A stretch of DNA of 64,000 nucleotides from an uncultured Lachnospiraceae bacterium. Its GTDB lineage: Bacteria > Bacillota > Clostridia > Lachnospirales > Lachnospiraceae. The notes under the pieces are model-generated. The model searched no databases. It was not told the origin of the DNA and was given only the letters and a program-made list of their open reading frames with translations. The position numbers were made by a program, and so were the translations under genes. Positions 9,279-19,000 of this stretch are shown piece after piece; position 1 is the first letter of the stretch, and every line of letters starts with the position of its first letter. Location of the stretch: assembly GCA_947172705.1 (NCBI GenBank), contig CAMWCA010000001.1, positions 186,001-250,000 of the forward strand, read 5' to 3'.

Positions 9279-10934
9279 ATGAAAACTTTGAAAGGGAAAA
9301 AAGCTTTAAGAAATTTATTGATTGTGATCGTTGGTCTTGCCGCTCTTGGCATATATTACTATGTGACCATACCGGCAATTAACATTCACTCCATTGGAAC
9401 ATGGGAGGCACTGTTGTTTTTGATTCTGGCGCTGACGCTTTTGGCGGCGGCAAAGCAGATCAGGAAAAGTAGGCAGACATCGGTGGAAGGTGTGAATACG
9501 TTCCATTTTAGCATCAAAGAGTGCAGCATCGGGGTTAAAATATTTGGATGCATTTTGATCGTGCTGTGTCTTGTTTTAGCGGTAGGCGCGTTGTTGTCTT
9601 CTCCTTTTTTCAATGCAGGGAAATACCAGAGACTGCTTACCATTGAGGAAAGGGAGTTTACAGATGATATCAAGGAAGTGGATTATAAAACCATTCCGCT
9701 TCTGGACAAGGATTCCGCCGCTTTGCTGGGAAACAGAAAAATGGGCAGTATGGTGGATATGGTTTCCCAGTTTGAGGTGTCGGGAGATTATTCCCAGATC
9801 AATTACCGTGGCAAACCTGTCCGTGTAACGCCTTTGACCTATGCAAGCCCCATCAAATGGCTGACCAATCAGGCGCAGGGGATACCTGCCTATATTTTGA
9901 TTGATATGACCACCCAAAATACCGAATGCGTAAAACTGGATAAGGGGATTCGCTATTCCAAGGGAGAATATTTTAACCGAAATATTTACAGGCATTTGAG
10001 ATTTCATTATCCCACCTATATTTTTGGCGATCAGCTGTTTTTTGAGATCGACGAGGAGGGAACGCCTTACTGGGTATGCCCTGTGAAAAAGTTTAATATT
10101 GGCTTGTTCGGAGGGCAGACAGTAGGAAGAGTGGTTCTCTGTAATGCCCAGACAGGGGAATGTGTGGATTATCCGGTGGAGGATGTGCCGGCGTGGATCG
10201 ATAAAGTTTATTCCGCAGAGCTTTTGATAGATCTGTATGACTATTCCGGGATTTTAAAGCATGGTTACTGGAATTCTGTGCTGGGACAAAAGGATTGCCT
10301 TCAGTCCACCAATGGATATAATTATATTGCCCTGGAGGATGACGTGTGGGTGTACACAGGCATTACAAGTGTCAGCGGCGATCAGTCCAATGTGGGATTT
10401 GTGCTGATGAATCAGCGTACCATGGAAACCCGTTCTTATAAGGTGGAAGGGGCTATTGAGGACTCGGCAATGTCTTCCGCGGAAGGGCAGGTTCAGAATC
10501 TGGGATACCGCGCCACGTTTCCTCTGCTGTTGAACATTGCAGATGAGCCTACGTATTTCATGGCACTGAAGGACGGAGCAGGGCTGGTAAAGAAATATGC
10601 CATGGTGAATGTACAGAAATATCAGTGGGTTGCCATCGGCGATACGGTGCAGGAATGTGAGAAGAATTATACGGAGCTTTTGAACACCAACGGAATTGTG
10701 AGCAGTTCGTCGAATGTGGGGAAGACTGTCAGGGGAAAGATCGAAAGTATTTCGCCCATTGTGCTGGAGGGAAATACTCATTATTATATCTGCCTGGAAA
10801 ATAAAAAGGATGTTTACGATATCAATATGTCGGATACATCCCTGCTTGGGATTCTACGATACAAACCGGGAGATTCCATTACCATGGAGTATCTGGAGGG
10901 ATATGGACTTCATGAGGTGCAGAAGATCCAGTAA
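9279..10934 (+). CDS. Membrane-anchored protein of unknown function with large extracytosolic domain
   Basis: I do not recognise a family. About 551 aa: a basic start (KTLKGKKALRN), then three hydrophobic helices at roughly residues 13-30, 42-58 and 85-110, followed by ~440 soluble residues that should lie outside the membrane. The soluble part is rich in aromatic beta-like stretches (FHYPTYIFGDQLFFEIDEEG, YWVCPVKKFNIGLFGGQTVG) and ends in a small basic OB-like segment after GKTVRGKIESISPIV. No catalytic motif or lipobox. The start is placed at ATG 9279, nine bases after AGAGGTG; the in-frame GTG at 9267 is part of that site. It stands alone between the fusA2-type terminator and the leuS promoter. 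Confidence 0.8.
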   Translation: MKTLKGKKALRNLLIVIVGLAALGIYYYVTIPAINIHSIGTWEALLFLILALTLLAAAKQIRKSRQTSVEGVNTFHFSIKECSIGVKIFGCILIVLCLVLAVGALLSSPFFNAGKYQRLLTIEEREFTDDIKEVDYKTIPLLDKDSAALLGNRKMGSMVDMVSQFEVSGDYSQINYRGKPVRVTPLTYASPIKWLTNQAQGIPAYILIDMTTQNTECVKLDKGIRYSKGEYFNRNIYRHLRFHYPTYIFGDQLFFEIDEEGTPYWVCPVKKFNIGLFGGQTVGRVVLCNAQTGECVDYPVEDVPAWIDKVYSAELLIDLYDYSGILKHGYWNSVLGQKDCLQSTNGYNYIALEDDVWVYTGITSVSGDQSNVGFVLMNQRTMETRSYKVEGAIEDSAMSSAEGQVQNLGYRATFPLLLNIADEPTYFMALKDGAGLVKKYAMVNVQKYQWVAIGDTVQECEKNYTELLNTNGIVSSSSNVGKTVRGKIESISPIVLEGNTHYYICLENKKDVYDINMSDTSLLGILRYKPGDSITMEYLEGYGLHEVQKIQ

Positions 10935-10974
10935 GGAGCCGTCGGAAAAAAGCGGTTGAGTTAAAGGTGTTTTC

Positions 10975-11003
10975 TTGACATTTTACCATATTACGGATAA
11001 AAT
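10975..11003 (+). promoter_or_regulatory. SigA promoter of leuS
   Basis: Consensus -35 TTGACA (10975-10980) and -10 TAAAAT (10998-11003), 17-bp spacer. The start codon is only 38 bases downstream, so there is no T-box leader. Confidence 0.93.
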
Positions 11004-11041
11004 TAGGACGGGTTTGTAATGCCCTGAATGAGAGGAGAAAA

Positions 11042-13456
11042 ATGATGGCAATACCATATAATCACAGAGAAGTAGAAACGAAATGGCAGAAGATCTGGGA
11101 TGAGGAAAAAGCGTTTAAGACCTCTGAGGATTTTTCAAAGCCCAAATATTATGCATTGGTGGAATTCCCCTACCCCTCAGGGCAGGGGCTCCATGTGGGG
11201 CATCCAAGACCCTATACGGCGCTTGACATTGTGGCGAGAAAGAGAAGAATGCAGGGCTATAATGTCCTTTATCCCATGGGATGGGATGCCTTTGGGCTTC
11301 CCACTGAAAACTATGCGATTAAGAATCATATTCATCCCAGGATCGTGACCAAAAACAATGTGGAGCGTTTTAAAGGACAGCTTCATGCCCTTGGCTATTC
11401 TTTTGACTGGGACAGAGAGATCAATACCACAGATACGGGATATTATAAGTGGACACAGTGGATCTTTTTAAAGCTTTTTAACGCAGGTCTTGCCTATAAG
11501 GCTGAAATGCCCATTAACTGGTGTACCTCCTGTAAGGTTGGTCTTGCCAATGAAGAGGTAGTAAACGGGGTATGCGAGCGCTGCGGCGCAGAGGTGGTCC
11601 GCAAGGTAAAAAGCCAGTGGATGTTGAAGATCACAGAATATGCAGATCAGCTTTTGGAAGGGCTGGACAGCGTAGATTATGTGGAGAGAGTGAAGGTTTC
11701 CCAAAAGAACTGGATCGGAAAGTCCACCGGTGCGGAAGTGGATTTTATCCTGAAGGATAAGGAAGATAAGCTTACGGTATACACCACCAGACCGGACACC
11801 CTTTTCGGCGTTACCTACATGGTAATGAGCCCGGAGCATCCTTTTATAGACAAATACAAAGAGAACATCAAAAACTGGGAGGATGTGGTTGCTTACAGAG
11901 AAATGGCGTCCAGAAAGTCGGATTTTGAACGTACGGAGCTTGCCAAAGATAAAACCGGAGTTATGTTGGATGGTCTTACTGCGGTAAATCCCGTAAACGG
12001 AAAAGAGATTCCGGTGTGGATATCAGACTATGTTTTAATGTCCTATGGAACCGGCGCGATTATGGCGGTGCCTGCACACGATGAGAGAGACTGGGAATTT
12101 GCCAAAAAATTCAATATGCCCATTATTGAGGTGGTGGCAGGAAGCCCGGTGGATGTAAATGAAGCTGTTTATACAGACGTTGCATCGGGCATACTGGTAA
12201 ATTCCGATTTCCTGAATGGCCTTTCAGTTGCGGAGGCAAAAGAAAAAATCACGGCATTTTTAACGGAAAAAGGAATTGGGCATAAAAAGACAAACTTTAA
12301 GCTGCGGGATTGGGTATTCTCCAGACAACGTTATTGGGGAGAACCGATTCCTATTGTAAAATGCGATCAGTGCGGATACGTACCCCTTCCGGAGGAACAA
12401 TTGCCTCTGGAACTGCCTGAGGTGGAAAGTTATATGCCCACAGACAACGGAGAGTCCCCCCTTGCTCATATGACAGAATGGGTTAAGACCACCTGTCCCA
12501 AGTGCGGCGGCATAGCTTATCGGGAGACTGATACCATGCCCCAATGGGCAGGTTCCTCATGGTATTTCCTGAGATATACAGACCCCACCAACGACAGGGA
12601 ACTGGCAAGCAGGGAGGCGCTGGATTACTGGATGCCTGTGGACTGGTATAATGGAGGAATGGAGCATACTACGCTGCATTTGTTATATTCCCGTTTCTGG
12701 CATAGATTTTTATATGACCAGAAGGTGGTTCCCTGTCCGGAGCCTTACCAGAAGAGAACCTCTCATGGCATGATCCTGGGCTCTAATGGAGAAAAGATGA
12801 GTAAGTCCAGAGGAAATGTAGTGAATCCTGACGACATTGTACGGGATTACGGTGCAGATACCCTTCGTACTTACGAGATGTTTATTGGAGCTTTTGATTT
12901 AAGCGCAGCATGGAGCGAGGACGGCGTGAAGGGATGCCGCCGTTTCCTGGAAAGAGTCTGGAAGCTGCAAGATATTCTCACACAAGAGGAAGGATATTCA
13001 AAGGATCTGGAAGTGAAAATGCACCAGACCATTAAAAAGGTCAGCAATGATTTTGAAAATCTGAAGTATAATACAGCGATTGCGGCAATGATGGCGCTGA
13101 TCAATGAATTTTATAGGAAAAATGCAGTTACCAGAGGAGAGTTCAAAACCCTGCTTACCCTGCTGAATCCGGTAGCGCCTCATATTACAGAAGAGATCTG
13201 GCAGAAGGCAGGCTATGAAGGGCGGATCTATCAAAGCGCCTGGCCCGCCTATGATGAGGCAAAGACCATTGAAGCTACCATTGAGATTGCAGTCCAGATC
13301 AACGGCAAGACCAAGGCAACCCTGGATATTGCAAGGGATGAGGAGAAGGATGTGGTTATTGCAAGAGCGAAGGAAACCATTGCAGATAAGCTGACCGGCA
13401 ATATCATAAAAGAGATCTATGTGCCGGGAAGAATTGTAAATATCGTTATGAAGTAA
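11042..13456 (+). CDS. leuS: Leucine--tRNA ligase
   Basis: Class I aminoacyl-tRNA synthetase charging tRNA(Leu), 804 aa, full length. HIGH-type motif in [19 protein letters not shown], zinc-binding pairs CTSC...CERC and CDQC...CPKC, CP1 editing domain with the [14 protein letters not shown] segment and the later [20 protein letters not shown] loop in [16 protein letters not shown], then the anticodon-binding and C-terminal domains. RBS GAGAGGAG is followed after seven bases by tandem ATGs (11042, 11045); either could start. It has its own promoter and its own terminator. Confidence 0.98.
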   Translation: MMAIPYNHREVETKWQKIWDEEKAFKTSEDFSKPKYYALVEFPYPSGQGLHVGHPRPYTALDIVARKRRMQGYNVLYPMGWDAFGLPTENYAIKNHIHPRIVTKNNVERFKGQLHALGYSFDWDREINTTDTGYYKWTQWIFLKLFNAGLAYKAEMPINWCTSCKVGLANEEVVNGVCERCGAEVVRKVKSQWMLKITEYADQLLEGLDSVDYVERVKVSQKNWIGKSTGAEVDFILKDKEDKLTVYTTRPDTLFGVTYMVMSPEHPFIDKYKENIKNWEDVVAYREMASRKSDFERTELAKDKTGVMLDGLTAVNPVNGKEIPVWISDYVLMSYGTGAIMAVPAHDERDWEFAKKFNMPIIEVVAGSPVDVNEAVYTDVASGILVNSDFLNGLSVAEAKEKITAFLTEKGIGHKKTNFKLRDWVFSRQRYWGEPIPIVKCDQCGYVPLPEEQLPLELPEVESYMPTDNGESPLAHMTEWVKTTCPKCGGIAYRETDTMPQWAGSSWYFLRYTDPTNDRELASREALDYWMPVDWYNGGMEHTTLHLLYSRFWHRFLYDQKVVPCPEPYQKRTSHGMILGSNGEKMSKSRGNVVNPDDIVRDYGADTLRTYEMFIGAFDLSAAWSEDGVKGCRRFLERVWKLQDILTQEEGYSKDLEVKMHQTIKKVSNDFENLKYNTAIAAMMALINEFYRKNAVTRGEFKTLLTLLNPVAPHITEEIWQKAGYEGRIYQSAWPAYDEAKTIEATIEIAVQINGKTKATLDIARDEEKDVVIARAKETIADKLTGNIIKEIYVPGRIVNIVMK

Positions 13457-13458
13457 TA

Positions 13459-13501
13459 AAAAGTCCGGTTTCTCCTGACAAGAAGGAGAGCCCGGACTTT
13501 T
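13459..13501. terminator. Bidirectional terminator after leuS
   Basis: Stem AAAAGTCCGG (13459-13468) / CCGGACTTTT (13492-13501) extended by TCTCCT/AGGAGA inside. It has T-runs on both strands and lies between leuS and the convergent minus-strand gene ending at 13532. Confidence 0.9.
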
Positions 13502-13531
13502 CAAATGGATTTGACCATGACGCCGGGGAGG

Positions 13532-13801
13532 CTATCTGCGGGAACGCATTGCCATAACCTTTTCAATTTTTGAGACCTCCTCCGGGGAAGCATGTTTCCT
13601 TAAGACGTTTACAATGGCGTCTATTTCTTCATCCGAGAAAGAGACTTTCTTTTCCTGTCCCCGCTTTGCCACCGCCATCAGGAAAGGAAGCAGCTGCTCT
13701 TTTTTCAGATTGCTGCTTTCAAAGACAAGCGCCTGAAGAAACTCAAGTTTATAGGGACCTATATTTTTCAGGGATTCGTCCTGCATCCATTCATTCTGCA
13801 T
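13532..13801 (-). CDS. Small hypothetical protein
   Basis: 89 aa, not recognised. Soluble, predicted largely helical, no membrane segment, basic C-terminus (MAMRSRR). The segment SFSDEEIDAIVNVLRKHASPEEVSKIE could form a small helical bundle. The start at 13801 is chosen because GGAGG lies eight bases upstream. It overlaps the 3' end of the preceding gene by 11 bases, so the two are almost surely made together and may interact. Confidence 0.72.
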   Translation of the reverse strand: MQNEWMQDESLKNIGPYKLEFLQALVFESSNLKKEQLLPFLMAVAKRGQEKKVSFSDEEIDAIVNVLRKHASPEEVSKIEKVMAMRSRR

Positions 13802-14333
13802 TTTGATTACCTCCAAACATTTCATACATCTGCTTTTGCTCCGGTGTGAGCATATTCATAAGCATATTCATAATATCAAAGCCTCCTCCAGGGGAAGAAC
13901 TGTTGCCATCGGAAGAATTCTCCCCGAAGACCTGGCTGCCGCCAAAGGCATTGCTAAAATCTGCCATATCAGGCATAAAATCCTTCATCAGATCCATGGT
14001 TTTGGACATTTCTTTGTACATTTCCATGGTTTGGAACATGCTTCTGATCTGCTCAAGCTGCCTTTTTTCTGTTTCTGTGCAGTAGGGGAGCAACTCCGAG
14101 CACAGACTGAAAAGATCGGGAGAGGTTTCCCGTTCTCCACAACCATAGAGTGGATAAGGATGTTTTTTAAAGTATGCTATGGTATAATTTAACTCAAGGA
14201 ATTTGATATAAACTGCCATGGATTTTTGCATTTGATTTTCCATATAAGGCAGCATAACCTTCAGCATTTGTATATGATTGGTGCAAAAGAGAGTATCAAA
14301 TGCAGTTACTTTGCTGTGCTCATTTGAATCCAT
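13791..14333 (-). CDS. Hypothetical methionine-rich protein
   Basis: 180 aa, not recognised. Helical N-terminal two thirds with CxxxxQMLKVMLPYMENQMQ, a middle Cys-containing stretch (YGCGERETSPDLFSLCSELL), then a Met/Asp-rich run (DLMKDFMPDMADF), a Gly/Ser linker and a Met-rich tail (MNMLMNMLTPEQKQMYEMF). No signal peptide. RBS AAGGAG six bases before the ATG. Transcribed with the downstream 89-aa gene. Met-rich amphipathic tails and small partner genes recall sporulation or coat-associated proteins of Clostridia, but that is only a guess. Confidence 0.72.
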   Translation of the reverse strand: MDSNEHSKVTAFDTLFCTNHIQMLKVMLPYMENQMQKSMAVYIKFLELNYTIAYFKKHPYPLYGCGERETSPDLFSLCSELLPYCTETEKRQLEQIRSMFQTMEMYKEMSKTMDLMKDFMPDMADFSNAFGGSQVFGENSSDGNSSSPGGGFDIMNMLMNMLTPEQKQMYEMFGGNQNAE

Positions 14334-14390
14334 ATCTGCTCCTTCCCACCTGTTTCCATATTTTATGTTTATAAATCAGAGGGTATGCAG

Positions 14391-14418
14391 AAAAATAGGC
14401 TCTTTTCAGAGCCTACTT
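14391..14418 (-). terminator. Terminator of the Cys/Gly-rich peptide gene
   Basis: On the minus strand, stem TAGGCTC/GAGCCTA (14409-14415 with 14396-14402) followed by TTTTT. It separates this gene from the methionine-rich gene downstream. Confidence 0.85.
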
Positions 14419-14451
14419 TTCAGACATGATGAAAAGAATTGTTTGCGATGA

Positions 14452-14694
14452 TTAGCATCCGCAGCCGCATCCGTTGCCGCCAAAGAAGCTGCCATTGCCG
14501 CAGCAGCTCAGGAGCAGGATGATCCAGAGGATATCGCATCCGCAGTTGTTGTCGTTGCAGCCGCATCCATTGCCGCCGAAGAAGCTGCCATTGCCGCAGC
14601 AGCTCAGGAGCAGGATGATCCAGATAATGGAATTACATCCACATCCGTTGTTTGCACTTCCGCATCCACAGTTAGTAGCAGTTAAATCACTCAT
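14452..14694 (-). CDS. Small Cys/Gly-rich protein made of two near-identical units
   Basis: 80 aa. After MSDLTATNCGCGSANNGCGC it carries two copies of IIWIILLLSCCGNGSFFGGN (second copy begins LWIILLL), each followed by GCGC or a close variant. Each unit is a short hydrophobic stretch, a CC pair and an Asn/Gly-rich loop. RBS GGAGG eight bases before the ATG and a dedicated terminator support a real gene. Similar high-cysteine peptides in Clostridia are annotated as 'chorion class high-cysteine' or YjcZ-like proteins and some are spore-associated; I cannot confirm that here. No radical-SAM maturase or transporter is nearby, which speaks against a modified peptide natural product. Confidence 0.8.
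   Translation of the reverse strand: MSDLTATNCGCGSANNGCGCNSIIWIILLLSCCGNGSFFGGNGCGCNDNNCGCDILWIILLLSCCGNGSFFGGNGCGCGC
14461..14624. repeat. Tandem 96-bp duplication inside the Cys/Gly-rich gene
   Basis: Bases 14461-14528 and 14557-14624 (68 bp each) differ at only two positions, with a period of 96 bp (32 codons). The low divergence suggests a recent or gene-converted duplication. Confidence 0.93.
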
Positions 14695-14807
14695 ATATTG
14701 CCTCCAAGTAAAGTTTTTATTTTATGGTTTATCATATGAGATACGGCTTGTATGTGTTTCTGCATTTTAAAAAGTTTTTATTTTTCAGCAACATCTGGAT
14801 AAAATAC

Positions 14808-14835
14808 TTGAATTAATTTCAATATATAGTAAAAT
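14808..14835 (+). promoter_or_regulatory. Probable promoter of the sortase-surface protein operon
   Basis: TTGAAT (14808-14813), 16-bp spacer, TAAAAT (14830-14835), 31 bases before the sortase start codon, in an AT-rich intergenic region. Confidence 0.65.
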
Positions 14836-14866
14836 AGATATATATGCGATAAAGGAGAAATGTGCC

Positions 14867-16042
14867 ATGGCGGCAGATAATCTGATGGTTGGGGGGAGAC
14901 GATTCCGCACCCAGGCGGATTATGCGGCGGCGTTACGTGACCAGAAGAAAATCGATACCATTCAGTCACAGACCAATTTAAACGACCCGAAACAACTCTA
15001 TGAACTGTACAAGGAATTGCAGAGCGGAGTTTATCGGTTTGAAACTTCTGTGGGAACAGACTTCGATGATGCGATATATGAGAAGATTGAACTTCTAAAA
15101 AAACAGGGGATTACTGCAGAAAATGCCGGGAAACCAGTCAAAAGACAGAAGAACAAAGAAATAAAAAAAGCAAAGCGGACCGAAACCTCAAAAAAGGCGC
15201 TGAACCTTGCGGACTATGACAGGGATATGCAAAAGCAGATCGTCCTGGAGCTTAAGAAGCGGGAGAAGAGACGAAAGCTGATCGTAATCAGCGCATCAGT
15301 GGTGGCGGTGCTTTGTTTTACGTATTTTGGCGTGTATTCTTTTTTTGCGGCAAGAACAGAAATGGATTATGAACGGCTGGCGGATCTGAAAGGAAGCGAT
15401 GCGCTTGCAGATACCAAACCGCCCAATGGATTTTCCCTGAATAAAGTGGCTTTGACCATGCCGGATGTACTGGATGAATATAAAACATTATATGGTAAAA
15501 ACAAAAAGCTAATCGGCTGGCTTAAAATTGACGATACAATAATAGATTATCCTGTGATGCAGACCTCTAATAACGAATATTATCTGGATCATAATTTCAA
15601 TCAGGAATATGATAAAAACGGCAGTCTTTTTCTGGATTGTGACTGCACCGTTTACCCTCAGTCCACTAACCTGATCATCTATGGGCATCATATGAAATCA
15701 GGGAAAATGTTCGGGCAGCTTCAGAAATACGCCAAGGAGTCTTATGGGAAAGAGCATGAGATCATACAGTTTGACAGTATTTATGAAAAGGGAACTTATC
15801 AGGTCATGTATGTATTTCGTTCTCAGGTATACAGTGAGGACGATGTGGTTTTCAAGTATTATCAGTTTATTAATGCAAATTCGGAAGAGGAATTTAATTC
15901 TTATATGAAGGAAATGGAAGCCATGAGCCTGTACGATACAGGCGTCACGGCGAGCTACGGAGACAGTCTTCTGACTTTATCCACTTGTGATCATTCTCAG
16001 GAGGATGGAAGATTTGTGGTGGTGGCAAAAAGGATTAAGTAA
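14867..16042 (+). CDS. Class B sortase with long cytosolic N-terminal extension
   Basis: Membrane transpeptidase that cleaves a sorting signal and joins the protein to peptidoglycan. 391 aa. Residues 1-137 are cytosolic, charged and unusual for a sortase; one transmembrane helix at ~138-162 (LIVISASVVAVLCFTYFGVY); the catalytic domain follows. Catalytic residues: His274 or 275 in IYGHHMKSGKMFGQL, Cys374 in TLSTCDHS and Arg382 in GRFVVVAKR. The IYGHHM and TLSTC context fits class B. RBS AAGGAG eight bases before the ATG. The two genes directly downstream carry matching C-terminal sorting signals, so they are the likely substrates. Confidence 0.92.
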   Translation: MAADNLMVGGRRFRTQADYAAALRDQKKIDTIQSQTNLNDPKQLYELYKELQSGVYRFETSVGTDFDDAIYEKIELLKKQGITAENAGKPVKRQKNKEIKKAKRTETSKKALNLADYDRDMQKQIVLELKKREKRRKLIVISASVVAVLCFTYFGVYSFFAARTEMDYERLADLKGSDALADTKPPNGFSLNKVALTMPDVLDEYKTLYGKNKKLIGWLKIDDTIIDYPVMQTSNNEYYLDHNFNQEYDKNGSLFLDCDCTVYPQSTNLIIYGHHMKSGKMFGQLQKYAKESYGKEHEIIQFDSIYEKGTYQVMYVFRSQVYSEDDVVFKYYQFINANSEEEFNSYMKEMEAMSLYDTGVTASYGDSLLTLSTCDHSQEDGRFVVVAKRIK

Positions 16043-16059
16043 CCAAAAGGAGTGCTACG

Positions 16060-19000
16060 ATGACTAAGGCAGTAAAAAAGAAAAACAGAAAATTGAGAAG
16101 ACAGATCAGAAAGACGGCAGGGGCGTTGTTAATGATAACCGCCATCACAGTTGCCGCTGTTCCGGTGCAGGATGTGAGTGCAACGATTGCGGAGGCACCG
16201 AAGCGGGTGGCAGTTGTGAATTATACAGATAGCACTATGAGCGCTTATGAAAAGGTTGATGGCAGAGAAGCAGCTCCCGCATGGCAGAGTAAGGTTCCCT
16301 GTATAAAGGATGATGCTCCGATTTACACAACTGGTGATGGAATGTATCAATTTGCCTTTGTTCCACCAGCAGGGGGAGGTACGGAAATAGCAGTTATTTT
16401 GGGAGCAAATGTATCATCTTTGAATGAGGAAGGAGATTTGGTGATTCCAAACCAGATGGATGGATACCGAAAGTATATTTCCAATTCTTCTGATTCGGGA
16501 TTTGTTGCGGTAAGTAGAAACAATAAGTATTTATACTATAAGAGGAAGACCCATCGTGTAGAGAATGGGGCGAGAATCTATCAGGTGCCCGGGCTTGGTA
16601 ACCTGAAAGTAAATGAGTTCATGGCGGAAATGAGAGTCCAGGCTGACGGTTCTTTCCTGTACATGAATAAAGAAGGCACCAATGAAGACGGCACGCCAAA
16701 AGAAGTACCTTATCAGACAACGCCGGTCTATGATGAGTCCATTCGCCCATGTGATTATAGAGAGTATGACGAGTGGAAGGATTTTGAGGATTGGGAATTA
16801 TACTATTGGGATTCTTCGAAAGGACCTAATCCGGATTATAGACCTACCACCTATCAGGACTCCATTGCAGTGGAGGATGTCGTTGAACCGCTGGAGACAC
16901 CCACGCCAGAAATGGTGAATCCGGGAATTCAGATGATGCCGGCAGCAGAACAGCAGGCGGAACCAACTCAAGGGTATGGCATTGTACCGGAAGCACCTTC
17001 GGTAATGGATACGGAACCGGATGAAGGACTCATAATGATACCTGATTCAGGGGCAACACCTGAACCGACTTTAATTCCGGAAGCTATTCCTACAGAAACA
17101 CCTGAACCAACGCCTACGACAACACCTGAACCAACGCCTACGGCAACACCTGAACCAGCAGTTGAGTCTGAGCCGGATCTTGGTACGATGGAGGATTCCT
17201 ATTTTCAGCCGTTGTATTCTACGGAACAGGAGAATGCAGAAGGAGAAGATATAACAGGAAAAGCGGAAAATGGATTAAAAGCAGAGACCTTTGAAAAGAC
17301 CATGAATGATGTTATGGGTGAAAATACGATAAATGTTGTACCGGCTGTACTTACAGCAGGCGGCAGCATTACGGAAGGTCCTAATTATCCGGAATATTTT
17401 TATCTTGCCTCAACATCGGAGTACTATAGGATTAAAAAGGCCAAGGTTCAATATATTGGAAGGCAATACTTAGAAGATCCAGGTAATAAAGGAATATGGT
17501 CGATAGGAGGTCCTGTAAGTAGCAGTAATCCGGATAAGGGGGTATTTGCCGGAAAAGGTCAGATTCACCATATAACTATCGGCGAAGATATGGTGGGAAT
17601 AGGAGATTATGCTTTTTATGGTTGTACAGGTATCGAATCCGTGAAATTGAATAATGGATTAAATACCATAGGAAACGCTGCTTTTGCTAATTGCAAGAAC
17701 ATGACCTCCTTCAATATGAATACAAGATCGGAAATCAAGGCGTTTGGTAAAGACGCTTTTATGAACTGCGCAGCATTGACTGTTTTTTCAGTGCCTATTA
17801 ATGTGGAAGCAATTGGTGATTATTGTTTCCAGGGGTGTTCAGGACTGACGAAGATCGATTTGATGCCAGAAGGTTTGAATCCAAGCTTGAATATAATTGG
17901 ATACAATGCCTTTGAGGGGTGCACCAACTTAATTTCCATGGATTTTCCGGAAAGCTTTAAACAGGAATATCCTTCAAGCAGTGATTGGAGCACCATAAGA
18001 ACCGAGGAAAATAATAAAATACCGATTTCTTATTTTAATGGTTGTATTTATATGCAGAATATAACGATTAGAAACTCTGACCTTGATATTGTAGATGGAT
18101 TTGTAACGGGCGGCGTAGAAGGCGATCACGATAAATTTGAAACAGAAGAGGGATGTTCCATTAAGAATTTCTTGAAAATAGTACCGGAAGAATTTTATTT
18201 TGAAGGACCGGATCGGATGATAGGAACAATTGCAGCTGATTTGTCGCCGATTCATCAGACGGCTAAGGACCACCGTGCTGCATTTCGATATTTAGGTGAG
18301 GATCGGTTTGAGAAGGTGGTGAATTGTCCTGAAAGTCCTGCCCATGCATCTACTTTTATTGTAAATACAAAAAATCAGTTGATTGATATGCAGCTTAATC
18401 CGGAATGTAAAATAATTGCAATTCCGGAAAAGATTGGTCAATACGGGGTCAGTACACTGTCCTCCGACAGTTTCAGAGGAAAATGTATCATTGAAAAAGT
18501 ATATGTCCCGGCAACGGTAAATCTGATTGAAACCAATGCCTTTAAGGGGTGCCACCATTTGAAGGATGTTATCTTTACCCAGCCGGAAAACTCCAATTTG
18601 GTGATTCAAGATAAAGCCTTCACAACCCAGGATGTGGATTATCATCAGACAGATTGTAAGGATCAGACGCTGGTCAATAAGCCAAGTTTGACCTTTACGG
18701 GGACTATATCCGAGACTTCAGCGCCTTTCCAATATGCAATGAATCCTGGGAATAATATTAATGTAGGTTCTCAGCAGGCAAATAGTTATATTACATATTA
18801 CAGCGGATGGCCTACCAATCTCACCGTGAAGTACAATTGGGAAACAGGTAAAAATGAGCTGTTGGATTATCCTCGGTATGCAGAACTGAGTCATTACGAT
18901 GAGGATTCTTATCCGTATATGACGGAGGAACGTGTGAAAGCGGCGCAAGAGGCGGTAAGAGCATATGAGGATTATCTGGGCAATAGCGCGATGGTTCCTA

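Noticed and set aside
14461..14624. Repeat pair considered as CRISPR or attachment site
   Set aside because: Only two copies, fully inside a coding frame with a period of 32 codons; explained by protein duplication.
14452..14694. Cys-rich peptide as a sactipeptide or lanthipeptide precursor
   Set aside because: No radical-SAM, lanthionine synthase, peptidase or exporter gene nearby.
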